Source of the DNA: Lumbricus rubellus
Taxonomy: Eukaryota; Annelida; Clitellata; Crassiclitellata; Lumbricidae
Assembly: GCA_945859605.1 (NCBI GenBank)
Contig: OX243816.1
Span: 39,994,863 to 40,058,862 of the forward strand
Length of the DNA: 64,000 nt
Direction of reading: 5' to 3'
Shown here: one piece after another, positions 12,047-22,984 of the stretch
Numbering within the stretch: position 1 is the stretch's first letter
How the letters are laid out: each line of letters begins with the position of its first letter
The notes under the pieces: generated by a model
Seen by the model: only the letters and a program-made list of their open reading frames with translations
Told to the model about the DNA's origin: nothing
Databases searched by the model: none
Program-made: the position numbers and the translations under genes

Positions 12047-12234
12047 TAGTTGAAAGTCCAAGTAACGACACTGCAATCCAAATATACAAAATACAATGCC
12101 GTAATTGTGCTGGTGTGCGGGAAACTTAACCTCGGTTTAGTATGTTCGATTAGCCTATAATGGTTCAGTAACAAGAACAGAAGATGACGACAATATTATA
12201 CGTCTCAATATTGGCCTACACATTGCAGTGTACA

Positions 12235-12682
12235 TACATACTTAGGTACGTACATACATACATACATACATACATACATACATACATACATACATACATA
12301 CATAAGCTTACATACGTACATACGTACATACATACATACATACACACATAAGCTTACATACGTACATACGTACATACGTACATACGTACATACATACATA
12401 CATACATACATACATACATACATACATACATACATACATACATACATACATACATACATACATACATACATACATACATACATACATACATACATACATA
12501 CATACATACATACATACATACATACATACATACATACATACATACATACATACATACATACATACATACATACATACATACATACATACATACATACATA
12601 CATACATACATACATACATACATACATACATACATACATACATACATACATACATACATACATACATACATACATACATAGG
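12235..12682. repeat. Large (ACAT)n microsatellite
   Basis: About 440 bp of nearly uninterrupted ACAT repeat, with a few ACGT variants and two AAGCTT interruptions at the left. It ends about 100 bp before the gene 2 start codon. Genes 3 and 4 have only a few ACAT copies at the equivalent place upstream of ATG, so this is a copy-specific expansion. The Met-Tyr-Val-Cys pseudo-ORFs are artefacts of the repeat. Confidence 0.98.
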
Positions 12683-12781
12683 CCTACATATTACATACAT
12701 TCATACATTCATACACGCACGCACAAAATTAATACATAAGTAGGCCTACTGTAACACTCGTTCATACTTAAAGTAAACAAG

Positions 12782-13238
12782 ATGCAGTCAACATCGGATA
12801 GCATATTGTCTGAGATTCTTACCGAAACAACGGAATACGATGCGACGAGAGATCCTATGACTGTGCAATTCTTATATGCAACAAGTGGCGTCAGGGTTTG
12901 TGATAATCCGGTGAGTGACAGTGAGGTACCGTTCAAAACATTTCACGCAGGAAGTGCTGCTGAACTACGGATCAAGACATTGCTTAGCTGCATCGGCAAT
13001 TTTGACATCATGTATCACTTCCCTGCTAGGATCGCACTGCCACCGCATCCTCTGTATCTACCATCAGACAGATTGGAGGGCATGAATACATTACTCGATC
13101 TTCACACCATTGTGCCACTGCCTGACTATCCGGGATATGTGCAACTACACTTAGACGGATTTTTAAAATGGAACAAACATACTCAACAATACGTTGTCAT
13201 CAGACCGAGAGGAAAAAACATCATTTTGTCGAATTCAT
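12782..13238 (+). CDS. cGAS-like/Mab-21 protein, gene 2, exon 1
   Basis: First coding exon, ATG to T at 13238, followed by a perfect GTAAGT donor (phase 1). It encodes the first 152 residues of the nucleotidyltransferase lobe: the Gly-Ser motif (HAGSAAE, G57-S58, E61), the metal-site segment IGNFDIM (N73, D75) and the PGYVQLHLDGF strand. Genes 3 and 4 have D-A-D and D-V-D where this copy has N-F-D, so the first metal-binding acid is lost and catalysis is doubtful. The ATG is in the same context (MQ.TSD.ILS) as in genes 3 and 4. Translation past the donor to 13258 is intronic. Confidence 0.85.
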
Positions 13239-13429
13239 GTAAGTCGCAATCAATATAAGAACATGATCAGTTACAGAAGAGCTGTGCTCATTCAATAAGC
13301 TTAGAGCCTACATGGCGGGCTTAAACTGCGACGATGAGACAATTGATTCCCAACCTGGAAGAAGGAGAGGAACAAGAAGATACACAGGGATACGAACAGA
13401 GAGTGGGAGAGGGACAGGGAGCGATAGAT

Positions 13430-13630
13430 AAGGAGGGAGAGAGAGGGAGAGAGAGGGAGAGAGAGAGGGAGAGAGAGGGAGAGAGAGGGGGAGAGAGTGG
13501 GAGGTGGAGAAGAAGACGGAGAGGGAGACGAAAAGGGAGAAGGAGACGGAGAAGAAGAGGGAGAGCGAGAGAGAGAGTGGGACAGGGACAGGGAAAGGGA
13601 GTGGAAGTGGGAGAGGGAGAGGGCGAGAGC
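13430..13630. repeat. Purine tract (GAGAGG)n, gene 2 intron 1
   Basis: About 200 bp of almost pure purine repeats (GAGAGGGAGA type), in the intron between exons 1 and 2 of gene 2. The Ser/Pro-rich minus and Arg/Glu/Gly-rich plus pseudo-ORFs here are compositional. Confidence 0.95.
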
Positions 13631-14369
13631 GGGGGGTACATTTTGTGACAGCGCAGAATGCTTTCTTTTAACCTTTACGGAAGTTGGGGGTTTCGTTGAG
13701 ACTAGCAAGTTTTAAAAGGTGGATTACTGAATGGGTGAAGGTTGAAGTTCTTGCAGAGGTGAAACAGATAACACTGTGTGAGCAGCGGCGTTTGCTGTGT
13801 AAAGTGGAAATAGGTGTAATTGAAGAGGAAGACAGCTCCAGTTGTTGTTGTTTGTGGGGTATGGATAGATTGAAGGCTAGAAGTGACATGGTAAAAAGAG
13901 GAGTGACATAGGAGGTTGATCGTGAAGAGCTGAGCGCCTGGAAGCTAAAGAAGAGATTGCGACTAAATTGACTTGAACCATTATTTTAAGGAAAAATTGC
14001 ACTTATGAAGCATTTGAGACGTTTAAGTGGATGAGCTCCAGGATTTCAGCAGTTGGAGTGAGTTATGGATGGAATCGATATAGTGATTTTGCCTCCGGAG
14101 AACAGATAGGCTTAGGCTAGATAGAGTGAATTTTGAAATTTTGATGAGTTGCGCATCCTTTATTCGGGGCAATTCGAATTGCTCAAGAGTCAACGAGGGA
14201 CAGTGAAAGTAGCGAAACGTGCGAAAGTAAAATATGGGTCGAATGAGTATAGGAAGTCAAGAAATTGTAGGAATGAAGGATGTGGCTGGAGATTTGATTA
14301 AAGATGGCGAGACGTGGAACAAAAGGAATGAATACATTTACCCCATTCAATGTCGTTCATCTGTTTTAG

Positions 14370-16768
14370 TTTCTAGGAGCCACGGACCAGCCCGAAAACC
14401 AGCTGTACACGTTTCAAAAGAGCGCATGCAATACATGATCAACGGAAAATATTCTTTCACAAACGTAGAATGTGATCATGTAACATGCGTTCGATGTCCC
14501 TGTTGGCCTGATGATGCCCACGACTTCATCGATCGGTTGAAACCAAGCGGATGGCCATCAATCAGTCTGATTCAGGAGGTAACAGAGGGCGGGTGCCATA
14601 TAGTTCCGGTTGCTCATCCAGGCTGTAGGCCTATAGACACCGAACAGTGGCGATTTTCCTTCTCAATGGCCGAGGTTGTTTTAGTTCGTAGCTGGACTAA
14701 AGTTCAGCAAATCGTCTATCATCTGCTACGCTACTTCATAAAAAACACTCTTGGACCGGACAACAAAATCATCTCAAATTATCACCTGAAAACAATCATG
14801 CTGTGGAAATGTGAACAGCTAGATGACACGTTCTGGAACGAATCGCAACTCATTGGAATAGTCAGTCGTCTGATATCTTGTCTTGTGCAACATTTGAATA
14901 GCCAAAGACTTCGGCATTATTTCATTGCAAGATGCAATCTGTTTGACAGTTGTAAAGTAAGAAACAACGGGATACAATGCGAGCAGCTGGCGTTCAAGCT
15001 AATTCCGTTTACAGCAGTTGAGAGACTGGTCGACTGGTTTCTAGAGAACTATATAGTAGCTGCTTATGAGAAAATTTCTCAACTCGATATCACTAGATAC
15101 ATGGAAGACCTTAGAAACATAACTCACCTAATTAGAAGAGCGATCAGCCGCGATGGAAGAAGACTAAGATTGGAAGAACTTCGTATGAAATATATTGAAT
15201 CGTACAATCACAGGAAAGTAGACAGGGATGGAAATGACTTCGAATTTGGCGTGAATATTATCATGAATGAATGTTTACCAAATGGTTCAATTCCTAGACC
15301 AGACAGGTTTCAAATGTACTCACACGCGCTGCCAAAAGTTGACGTGAGACTGGCAAGGTTTTTCCGAGGGTTTTGTTATTTACTTCTGGCTCAGCAGCTT
15401 TCGAAAATGGACTCTGTGCAAATATGTTCTCAACTCATCGGCATTACTCTGAACTTGATAAGAGGTCCGAATGCCACAGCCTACGCTGGTCTTTTTGGTG
15501 GCTTTCAAGACGACAGTTCCGAGTCATACTTCAACAAAGCCATATTTTTACTTCGAATCCAAATGACAGATATAGGTGAAGCAAGACTACTGCTGGCATT
15601 ATCGAAAGCATGTTTTGTGAAGTCTTTGGAAAGTCATGACGACGTCTCCATATTTTACGACGCAACCACTGCTTATGTGGCAACAATACTTTATAGTGAA
15701 AAGCAGTATCAACAAACTCTGGATTTTTGCACCTCCGTAACTTCAAAGATATCAACACATCAGATCAGCGACTGTTGGAGAGTTGAATTGCAGCTCTTTC
15801 CGGATTGTGGCGACATTTCCGTTGCTTCGGGATTTTCAAATCTTTATGAGTACATCATGAGAAATATCTCACAAACTACTTACGACCCACATTCGACTTC
15901 AAAAGACCTGACTCCAATTTTACTGATCTATTTTGTGAGCGCCAAAACTCTTATTAGATGTCAGAGTGACTCAACCTATTCCCAAACACGTCGCCTAGTG
16001 CGACTCTACTATAGTTTCCTGACAAAGAATTTGTCAAAAACATTACTGTCGACGTGCGACTTTTGCCTCTATGGTTTCCTGCTGAACGAGCTAAGGAAGT
16101 TGAAACTATGTTCATCGGTTTCTGAAAGGCATTCCTTGTATGATTTCGCTCCTGCAAAACGAACTATCGTCTATTCTCGACGTGATAACAGAGACATGAG
16201 CTCACGCAACAAATATTTATTTTCTGATTCGACAGCTACCAAACAGTGTCCTTCGTTTGAAAACTTGATAAACCGAAATCATTTGATCGATATGTACATC
16301 GAAATGAGTCTGTCTCAACTAACGGATGAATATCGTGCAATGTATCATTACAGACGTGGAGACTACGATTCAGCGTTGAGGATATGCTGCGAAAATTTAC
16401 ATGCACGAAACCGTGCCGGTGTTGTATGTTCGGGGCCTTTCAACATGTTCTTAGACGATGATCTTGCGCAGATAATAGTTCGAAAATCTTACGCATGCGC
16501 CATCAATGTGTCCTTTGGATTTTTTCTTCTTTATTTGAAGCTACGCTGTTTGCTTAAGCTCCAGGGACCAGGAAGTGACATAGCGCGGGGTACTATAGAA
16601 CTGACCATACGGGAAAAGTGGATAGTAAGGATGCTTGGAAAACATCGTCCTGAAATTGATATTGTACGCATCATTTGCCAAAAGATTCGAGCACTTCGTA
16701 CCGACTTAATCATACATGGAGATGAACGCGTCAGCGTCAAGGAAGGTGGATCGTATACAACTTACTTT
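14370..16768 (+). CDS. cGAS-like/Mab-21 protein, gene 2, exon 2
   Basis: Main exon of gene 2. The acceptor TTTTAG ends at 14369 and the phase-1 codon is completed by TT. The frame is also open back to an ATG at 14234, but 14234-14369 is intron by comparison with the paralogues. Complete protein 977 aa. Numbered on that protein: HGPA 157-160, CVRCPCWP 192-199, WRFSFSMAE 246-254, YHLKTIMLW 290-298, and a TPR-like helix pair near 806-828. HGPA is the form seen in many invertebrate cGAS-like proteins and only this copy keeps its His. It ends at the conserved TTT|GTAAGT donor at 16768/16769; the run-on to 16798 is intronic. Role inferred as cytosolic ligand sensing or a pseudo-enzyme. Confidence 0.88.
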
Positions 16769-16806
16769 GTAAGTCTCCAACAGCTACATTGTTTATGAGC
16801 GCTTGC

Positions 16807-17294
16807 GATGCAGCGCCGAAAGATGGAAATTTACTATAGCCTACATGTACATGCAAAAGCTGAAAGGAAGTGAAGTTAAGCTACAGCTTGTGTTCATAAT
16901 GTCTTCCTTGTTCATGGACACACGATCGTACACGTAGACGCTACTGTTTGATGGTCCGGTCGATGATCACCTGGTCAAACAGCTGCCACTCTTCAATCAG
17001 ACGCGCCGTACCTACGGTTATTATCGATGTCATGAATACGCGAACGAAAAACGCGCTCCTCCTATAGGCCTACAGTCCTACACTCCAGACTGAGGTCTGG
17101 ACTGTTGGGCGGCCACAGCTGCAGCATATGAAGTTGGGTATCTCGCGGGACAGCTAGACCTACTACATTACTACGTCTACGGTCGTGTGTCCGGGAACAT
17201 GGAGGACATTTTGGACACCAGACTGAGTGGTAGCTGAACTTTACCTCCTTTCAACTTTTGCATGTTGGAAATTTCCATTTTTCGGCGCTGCATC
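16807..17294. mobile_element. Fold-back MITE in gene 2 intron 2
   Basis: Imperfect long inverted repeats begin GATGCAGCGCCGAAA at 16807 and return as TTTCGGCGCTGCATC ending 17294. Homology continues inward for more than 100 bp per arm (TGGACACACG... at 16916 against CGTGTGTCC near 17183). Noncoding. It starts 38 bp after the exon 2 donor and is absent from the other three genes. Confidence 0.8.
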
Positions 17295-17724
17295 TTAAAC
17301 GTTCATAAACTTGATCACTTAACGAACATTTCTAATCGGTGCGAGGTTTGGGTGGTGACATGGCTACAGTACTGTTGATGTGTTTTTAAAACATTTCGGG
17401 CAAATAGCCTACTAAAAGTTTTGATCGAGTTATGACATTTTTTTGTTGGGGTCTACCTTTCATCGGGACACAGCGTATATCTTAAATGTGGTTTTGACAG
17501 ACGCTGATATCGTGTGTCAGAAAGCGCATTAAGTGTTGACGGCGAAAGGGGAAATTCTCGTGGACAAAGACGACATGAATAAATTTTTTCCAATTTATCC
17601 AGTCCTCATCCATGTTCCATATTATCCTACTTGTACTCTTGTATACAGTTTTCTGTTCAGGTGCGACTGTAGGTATCGATGCTCTGTTATTTTAGCCACA
17701 GATACCAGTTGTAGCGATTGTTGA

Positions 17725-17953
17725 TGTGGAGGTAGTAGCTGTGGTGGTGGTGGTGGTAGTAGTAGTAGGAGCCGTAGTATCAATAGGTAGCTGTAGTAGC
17801 AGTTGCTGTAATAGTAGTTGTTGGTGTAGTAGGCCTAACATCATCAGTAGCAGCAGTAGTAGCAGTATTAGTAGTTGTAGTAGTAGTAGCAGCAGCAGCG
17901 GCGGCAGTAGTAGTAGTAGCAGTAGTAGTAGTGGTGGTAGTTGCTGTTGTTGC

Positions 17954-17989
<36 letters not shown>

Positions 17990-18000
17990 AGCAGTAGCCG
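17725..18000. repeat. Complex triplet repeat, gene 2 intron 2
   Basis: GTA, AGC, GGC and a terminal (GTT)n run of about 16 units. It is the most expanded of the four homologous triplet tracts lying upstream of exon 3. Poly-Gln/Leu, Ser and Cys pseudo-ORFs across it are not coding. Confidence 0.95.
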
Positions 18001-18116
18001 CAAAACAACAGCAGCAATAGCATTTAGGGTCATGTATTTTAGGAACTTGTCACCAATTAAGACATGCAGTTTTGTTGAGCATTTTGTCAAAATTATTTAT
18101 TGTTGTCTGTTAACAG

Positions 18117-18194
18117 TTCGATCCGAAAAGCCCTGGCCTGATTGGTTCAACAAAGGGGACAGTGATGCCGCACACTGACTTGGATTCTGGTTAA
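18117..18194 (+). CDS. cGAS-like/Mab-21 protein, gene 2, exon 3
   Basis: Terminal exon after the acceptor TCTGTTAACAG (ends 18116), phase 0. It encodes 25 residues beginning F-D-P-K-S-P-G-L-I-G-S-T-K and ending D-S-G before TAA. It aligns residue for residue with gene 1 exon 3, including the stop position. It completes a 2,934-nt reading frame with exons 1 and 2. Confidence 0.78.
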   Translation, partial: FDPKSPGLIGSTKGTVMPHTDLDSG

Positions 18195-18774
18195 TCTCTC
18201 GTTCATCGAAGCGGAAATGACTTGTGTGAAATTCTTTTCTTTATAATTATTGACAGATTGTCACTTTTCAGTTCGAAAAGATACCTTGCTGAAAGTGGAT
18301 AGCTTAACAAGGATCACTGCCAACTTGACTGCAACTAATATATTTGGAGTAGGCCTAGGCTTATACCGAGTACTTGAACAGAAGCAAGTTTTTAACTGTT
18401 CTGCAGGAAATCTCTCTTGATTAAAATGTAGTTATACAAACGTATAGCCTAATGCAGGCAAGTTATATAATTTTCAAGTTGGGTTACTCTGCTAGATTAG
18501 CAAACGATCGTTTTCGTTAGGAATGGCTTAGTTCACTGCTTTTCAACCATTTAAAGAGTTACGTTGTCTACATTATGTTTATTTCGAATGCCAATTGTTG
18601 CCCAGGCACTGCCCACGCATCGTAGCCTAATTAAACAAAGTTTGGTAAATTTTGGTAATATTAATTATTTTAAGCCAGCATAAAGTGGCTATTAGATTAG
18701 CTTCTATCATGCATTTATAGAATTACAATCAAGTATGCATACAATGCGCATAGACAAGTAAATTCAGACATGCG

Positions 18775-19223
18775 CATGGGCGCCCGCACATAGGGGCAAG
18801 GGGGGGCACTTGCCCCCCCCCCCCTGGAAAAGTGACACTTATTTTTCTAACTACTACTTTTGAGTTTTTAACAAATTTCTTTGCATTAAAACACTAATGA
18901 TACCAATGATAAACACAGTGAAAGCCATAAATTTATGTTTAGAAATCTCTATAGAAATAAATTATATATAGTGTCCTTCATGGACCTACTTTTAAACATC
19001 AACTTTTGGATTTTTAGCACATTTTTGCACTTAGGAAACTATTCATATTAAAAATAATACACAAAATGAAACTGAGAAATTTGCATTAAGAAACCTTTTT
19101 GAAAAAATACCCGTGTTTTAAATTTCCAGCGCTGTATTTTCATGCTCTTGTCACTGAAAAATTCAACCGTGACCAACGTAAAATTTTTGCCCCCTCCTGC
19201 AAAATTTTCTGCGGGCGCCCATG
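18775..19223. mobile_element. hAT-type MITE (449 bp)
   Basis: Terminal inverted repeats CATGGGCGCCCGCA, flanked by an exact 8-bp target duplication GACATGCG (18767-18774 and 19224-19231). An 8-bp duplication and CA...TG ends fit hAT elements. The interior is AT-rich with a poly-C block near 18,813 and no coding capacity. The equivalent spacer after gene 3 (near 41,900) lacks it. Confidence 0.9.
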
Positions 19224-19231
19224 GACATGCG

Positions 19232-20164
19232 TAGTAAGCTTTTCTATGAGCATTTGAACCCTTTCTGGATTAATCACACTCACGCATGATATTTCAAACT
19301 CAACAAACGCTTGAGTGAACACAAGCACAATTATAAACCCAGGATCTACGATTGAAGTCATAGCACAGGGTTGTGTAAAGTGTAAATCAACTTTAGGTAC
19401 GATAAGAAGGACAATGGCCTAGTCACCAAAGATAAAGATAGGGCCTACAATGCTGTTGTTGTACAATCGTTGGTAATGTCACAGCAAGTTGCTTTTCTGG
19501 CTTAAATTGTTTATTATTGACTATAGCTGAACAAGTCTAGTAGCAGGCAGTTAAAACGATTCAACTGTAATTATTGAAGAGTCTCAGATTTACGCAGGAA
19601 GTAAACCAGAGTCACGAAGCAAACATGGTTTGTATTCATGTTTAGGCGTTTACATGTTTGTTAGTGCACGCCCGCGTGTGTGGTTGTATGCATGTGTGTT
19701 TGTTAGTATGTGTGTATGGGGGAGAGGGGCGAGTCAGGGCTGTTGTATTACTGAATCAAAGCCATTATGGCCTACTGTCAGTGGTTATTAATTTCACATA
19801 GTAGGGCGTGCCGCGGAAAATTGGCGGAAGGGATCAGCTGGATTTTACGACCTGAAACCATAGTGTGTGGCAGATAAACAGTCTAACAGGAAGTTTATTA
19901 AAGAACAAGGGTGGTCAGTCCTCTTGTTCAATGGCGATAACGTGATATGATGCTTCCTACTCGTATTTTTCTTTAAAGTAATTTTTCATATTAATTTTAC
20001 CTGGGAAAAACATTTTTCTGTTATAAAGTATCGTTTATCTTAATCTTCGTGAATGCAATTTTTTTATAAATAGGCTGTTATGTTAAGCATTCATTTTGAG
20101 TTGCTTCTTATGTATTTGTTTATGTCAATAATGCCGATGGCCGGATGGTTAGAGCAAGGGAACA
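19232..20164. other. Gene 2-3 spacer, duplicated in gene 3-4 spacer
   Basis: Noncoding. Roughly 19,480-20,150 is closely paralogous to 42,920-43,530 (shared GCTGAACAAGTCTAGTAGC, the AGGAAGTAAACCAGAGTCAC stretch and more), showing that the duplication unit includes this spacer. No gene seen. Confidence 0.6.
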
Positions 20165-20349
20165 AAAGTTCAGGGCTTAACGACACTGTTTCATATCGAA
20201 GATGATTAGTGTCGGAGGCAGAGAACAACCTCACACTCCACGTTTATATTGCGACCGAGCCACCCGCAGTAAAGATCCGACCGGGAATTGAACCCGGGCC
20301 GCCGGCGCGGCGAGCGGGCTACAACCCACTCGACCACGCAGGATCTTCG
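20165..20349 (-). mobile_element. tRNA-derived SINE, copy 1
   Basis: The minus strand starts with a tRNA-like head: an A-box-like TGGTCGAGTGGG and a B box GGTTCAATTCCCG. About 110 bp of unrelated body follows. It is flanked by an exact 11-bp target duplication GCAAGGGAACA (20154-20164 and 20350-20360). Nearly identical to 42676-42862. The apparent ORF across it is not coding. Confidence 0.9.
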
Positions 20350-20379
20350 GCAAGGGAACAGCGTCAGGGTGCATCTATA

Positions 20380-21150
20380 TGGCGCCGTAACAAAACGGCG
20401 CCGGACAAAACGGCGCCGACAAAACGGCGCCGACAAAAGGGCGCCGACAGAACGGCGCAATTCAAAGTACCGCGACAAAACGACGCCGACAATATGGCGC
20501 AGTACAAAGACTACGATACCCGTTTAGTGATTGTTTGCGTATAGGCTATCAAACAGTGCCGCCCGTCGTTAGAAGCTTAGTTCGAATATAGACTGGATCG
20601 ATTGAGGAAAGTATTCTTGCTTAAATTGGAGCTGGTTTGATGAAAATATTCTTGCTTAAATTGGAACTGGTTTGATGAAAATATTCTGGCTTAAATGGAA
20701 GCTGGATTGATGAAAATATTCTTGCTTACATTGGAGCTGGATTGATGAAAATATTCTTGCTTAAATGGAAGCTGGATTGATAAAAATATTCTTGCTTAAA
20801 TTGAAACTGGATTTTTGAAAATAGTCTTGCTTAAATGGGAACCGGATTTTTGAAAATAGTTTTGCTTAATTGAAAGATGGATTGGTGAAAATATTCTTGC
20901 TTAAATGGAAGCTGGATTCATGAAAATGTTATTACTTAAATTGGAACTGGATTGATGAAAAATAATTGCTATTTAAATGGAAGTTGCATTTTTAGCGTCT
21001 CTACCAATTAAACAATTAAACTACTAAAACAATATTTTTCTTATGTCTGCGCCGTTTTTGCTACCGCGCCGTTTTCCTACCGCGCCGTTTTGTTACCGCG
21101 CCGTTTTGACGGCGCCGTTTTTTCTGCGCCGTGTTGTCAGCGCACCCATC
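20380..21150. mobile_element. Element with GGCGCC-rich inverted ends
   Basis: Both ends consist of several copies of a short motif (AAAACGGCGCC, spaced by GACA) in opposite orientation: 20,385-20,505 and 21,047-21,145. The centre holds about eleven 34- to 36-bp tandem copies of a TATTCTTGCTTAAATGGA-type unit (about 20,611-20,985). The gene 3-4 spacer at about 43,630-43,660 has the flanks joined without it, so it is a clean insertion. No transposase. Superfamily unknown. Confidence 0.7.
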
Positions 21151-22454
21151 TGTATACGTAGCTCAGAATCAACGCGCCTAACGATGAACGAAGCAATATC
21201 AAGATGTTCTGATAATAATTATGTTAGCGATAAAATCCTTTCAAAGCACGGTTGAACGTGTCACAGTGACTCGTCAAGAACTCTTCTAGCGTTTTTCCAG
21301 TAAAAACGAGGCCCCTGTGATGACAACATAATATTATCAGTCTCCAATCGAGTGTATTCAGACATGAGGGCTCTTTTGAAAGTGACTTGGCAGATGACAG
21401 AGGGCGAGGTACAAAGTTCGCTCCTTCCCGGTCGGTTCAGCATATGCCCTTATGGCTTTAGGTTTGCCTAACCATAGTCATTGCCATCCTCGAACTTGGA
21501 GTTGACAGCGATCAGAAGAACATCCGTTCGACCCACGTGGCCCTTGAGAACTTCAGTCATGTTGCTTCTTTTTCTGGCCCTGTTTTTTGGGGTACAGATG
21601 GCTAGTGCAAAATCCTATGCCATTCCGAAGAAGACTGAGGTGTCTTTTGTATGTACGTATGATTTAGGAGACACCTATGAACAGCGGTGTGACAAATCAT
21701 GACCCACTGTCCATCTCTCGATCCCCGCAAAACCAGCGAAGCCACAAACACATGAACGGGTGCCCCTGACTGGGCGTCACCACCTACAACATTATCCGCC
21801 CCTTCATTGACCAACTCCTTTAGTTGGTCCCATTCCCGACCAGTGACTCAAATGAAGGACGATTTGAACCGTGGCACGGATTCCCCAGACGAATCATACC
21901 TCTTTCTGACCAAGTTGTCAATAAGCTGCAAGTGGATAATTATACGAGAAAGCGGACTCTTGTCCCAGTTGCGCAATAATAAGGCTAGTCTGACGATTTC
22001 GAAAATTGATCGGGAACATTTTATCGATTCTTTTAGCTCTAGGTTTTAGCAGTGTCATCACCGAAATAAACAGTTTACGATTGCAACACCATGCGATTTT
22101 GAGCACGCCCACTCCGATTGCAGTCTAATTGAGACGAAAATTCAAGTCCGCTTAAAGTCCACATAAAATAGCCTATTATGTAATATCGTCCACCGTGAGG
22201 TGTGTCTGCATACAAGAAACTGACACTTGGTTCAGTTTGATTTGTTGGTCTGTTTGATCTCGGTAATCATGAGCAAATAATGTCAATTATGCGACGTCTG
22301 ATGACTCACGCTCTTTATCTCGCGAGAATTCCCGCCAGCCATCAGTCGTTGGCAAAGTACATGCAGAAAAATTTACAGCACCTGTAGCACACACACCTAA
22401 GGCTTATTATACATATTATATACATACAAAAGTCATGCATACAAAGTAGACAAA
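21151..22454. other. Upstream region of gene 3
   Basis: Paralogous along most of its length to 43,640-45,048 upstream of gene 4. Small open frames (21,481-21,702) do not keep frame between the two copies, so I treat this as promoter/5' flank. It ends in a short ACAT-type tract just before the exon 1 ATG. Confidence 0.6.
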
Positions 22455-22908
22455 ATGCAGCGAACATCAGACAACATATTGTCTGACATCCTGACGAAAA
22501 CGACGGAATACGATCCGATGACAAATCCTGTGGCTATGCATTCATTATGCGCGAAAACTGGCTTGAGGATCTGTAAACCGGTGTTAGATATTGACGAACC
22601 GTCCTACACTTTTTGCTCAGGAAGTGCAGCTGAACTGCGGATCAAGACATTGCTGAACTGCATTGGCGATGCGGACATCATGCATTACCGGCTTGATAGG
22701 GTCGCACTGCCACGTCAGCCTCAGTACCTACCATCAAACAGATTGGAGGGCATGAAAACTTTACTCGATCTCCACAGCATTGTTCCATTACCTGACTATC
22801 CGGGATTTGTGCAACTGCTCGTGGACGGATTTTTGAAATGGAACAAATATACGGAAAAATATGACGTTATCAGACCGAGAGAAAAAAACATCATTTTGTC
22901 AAATTTAC
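22455..22908 (+). CDS. cGAS-like/Mab-21 protein, gene 3, exon 1
   Basis: ATG to C at 22908, followed by GTAAGT (phase 1). It encodes 151 residues plus one base. The Gly-Ser motif is at G56-S57 with E60, and the metal-site pair is D72-A-D74. The exon ends in PREKNIILSNL before the donor. Very similar to gene 4 exon 1. Its exon 2 is 11.5 kb downstream because the intron is packed with transposons. Translation beyond the donor to 22976 is intronic. Confidence 0.85.
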
Positions 22909-22984
22909 GTAAGTCGAACTCAGTGTTCCTAATTAATAAGCTTGTGCAAGATCTCATATTCAAGGCAATGGACTAGAATAAATA

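Noticed and set aside
12205..12700. Met-Tyr-Val-Cys repeat proteins on the minus strand
   Set aside because: Pure translation of the ACAT microsatellite.
13301..13715. Ser/Pro-rich and Arg/Glu/Gly-rich ORFs
   Set aside because: Products of the purine repeat in gene 2 intron 1.
14234..14369. Upstream ATG extending gene 2 exon 2
   Set aside because: It lies before the conserved acceptor, has no counterpart in the other copies, and the exon 1 plus exon 2 model explains the N-terminus.
17692..18178. Poly-Gln/Leu and poly-Ser/Cys ORFs
   Set aside because: Triplet-repeat artefacts; the real coding segment here is the short exon 18117-18194 in another context.
20209..20544. ORF overlapping the tRNA-like region, and the idea of a genuine tRNA gene
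   Set aside because: The tRNA-like head is followed by a SINE body, has target duplications and recurs at 42,676; it is a SINE. The ORF has no support.
21481..21702. Possible small secreted protein upstream of gene 3, with a similar frame at 43993-44223 upstream of gene 4
   Set aside because: The copies share DNA but shift frame relative to each other in the middle, so the peptide is not conserved; they are duplicated flanks.
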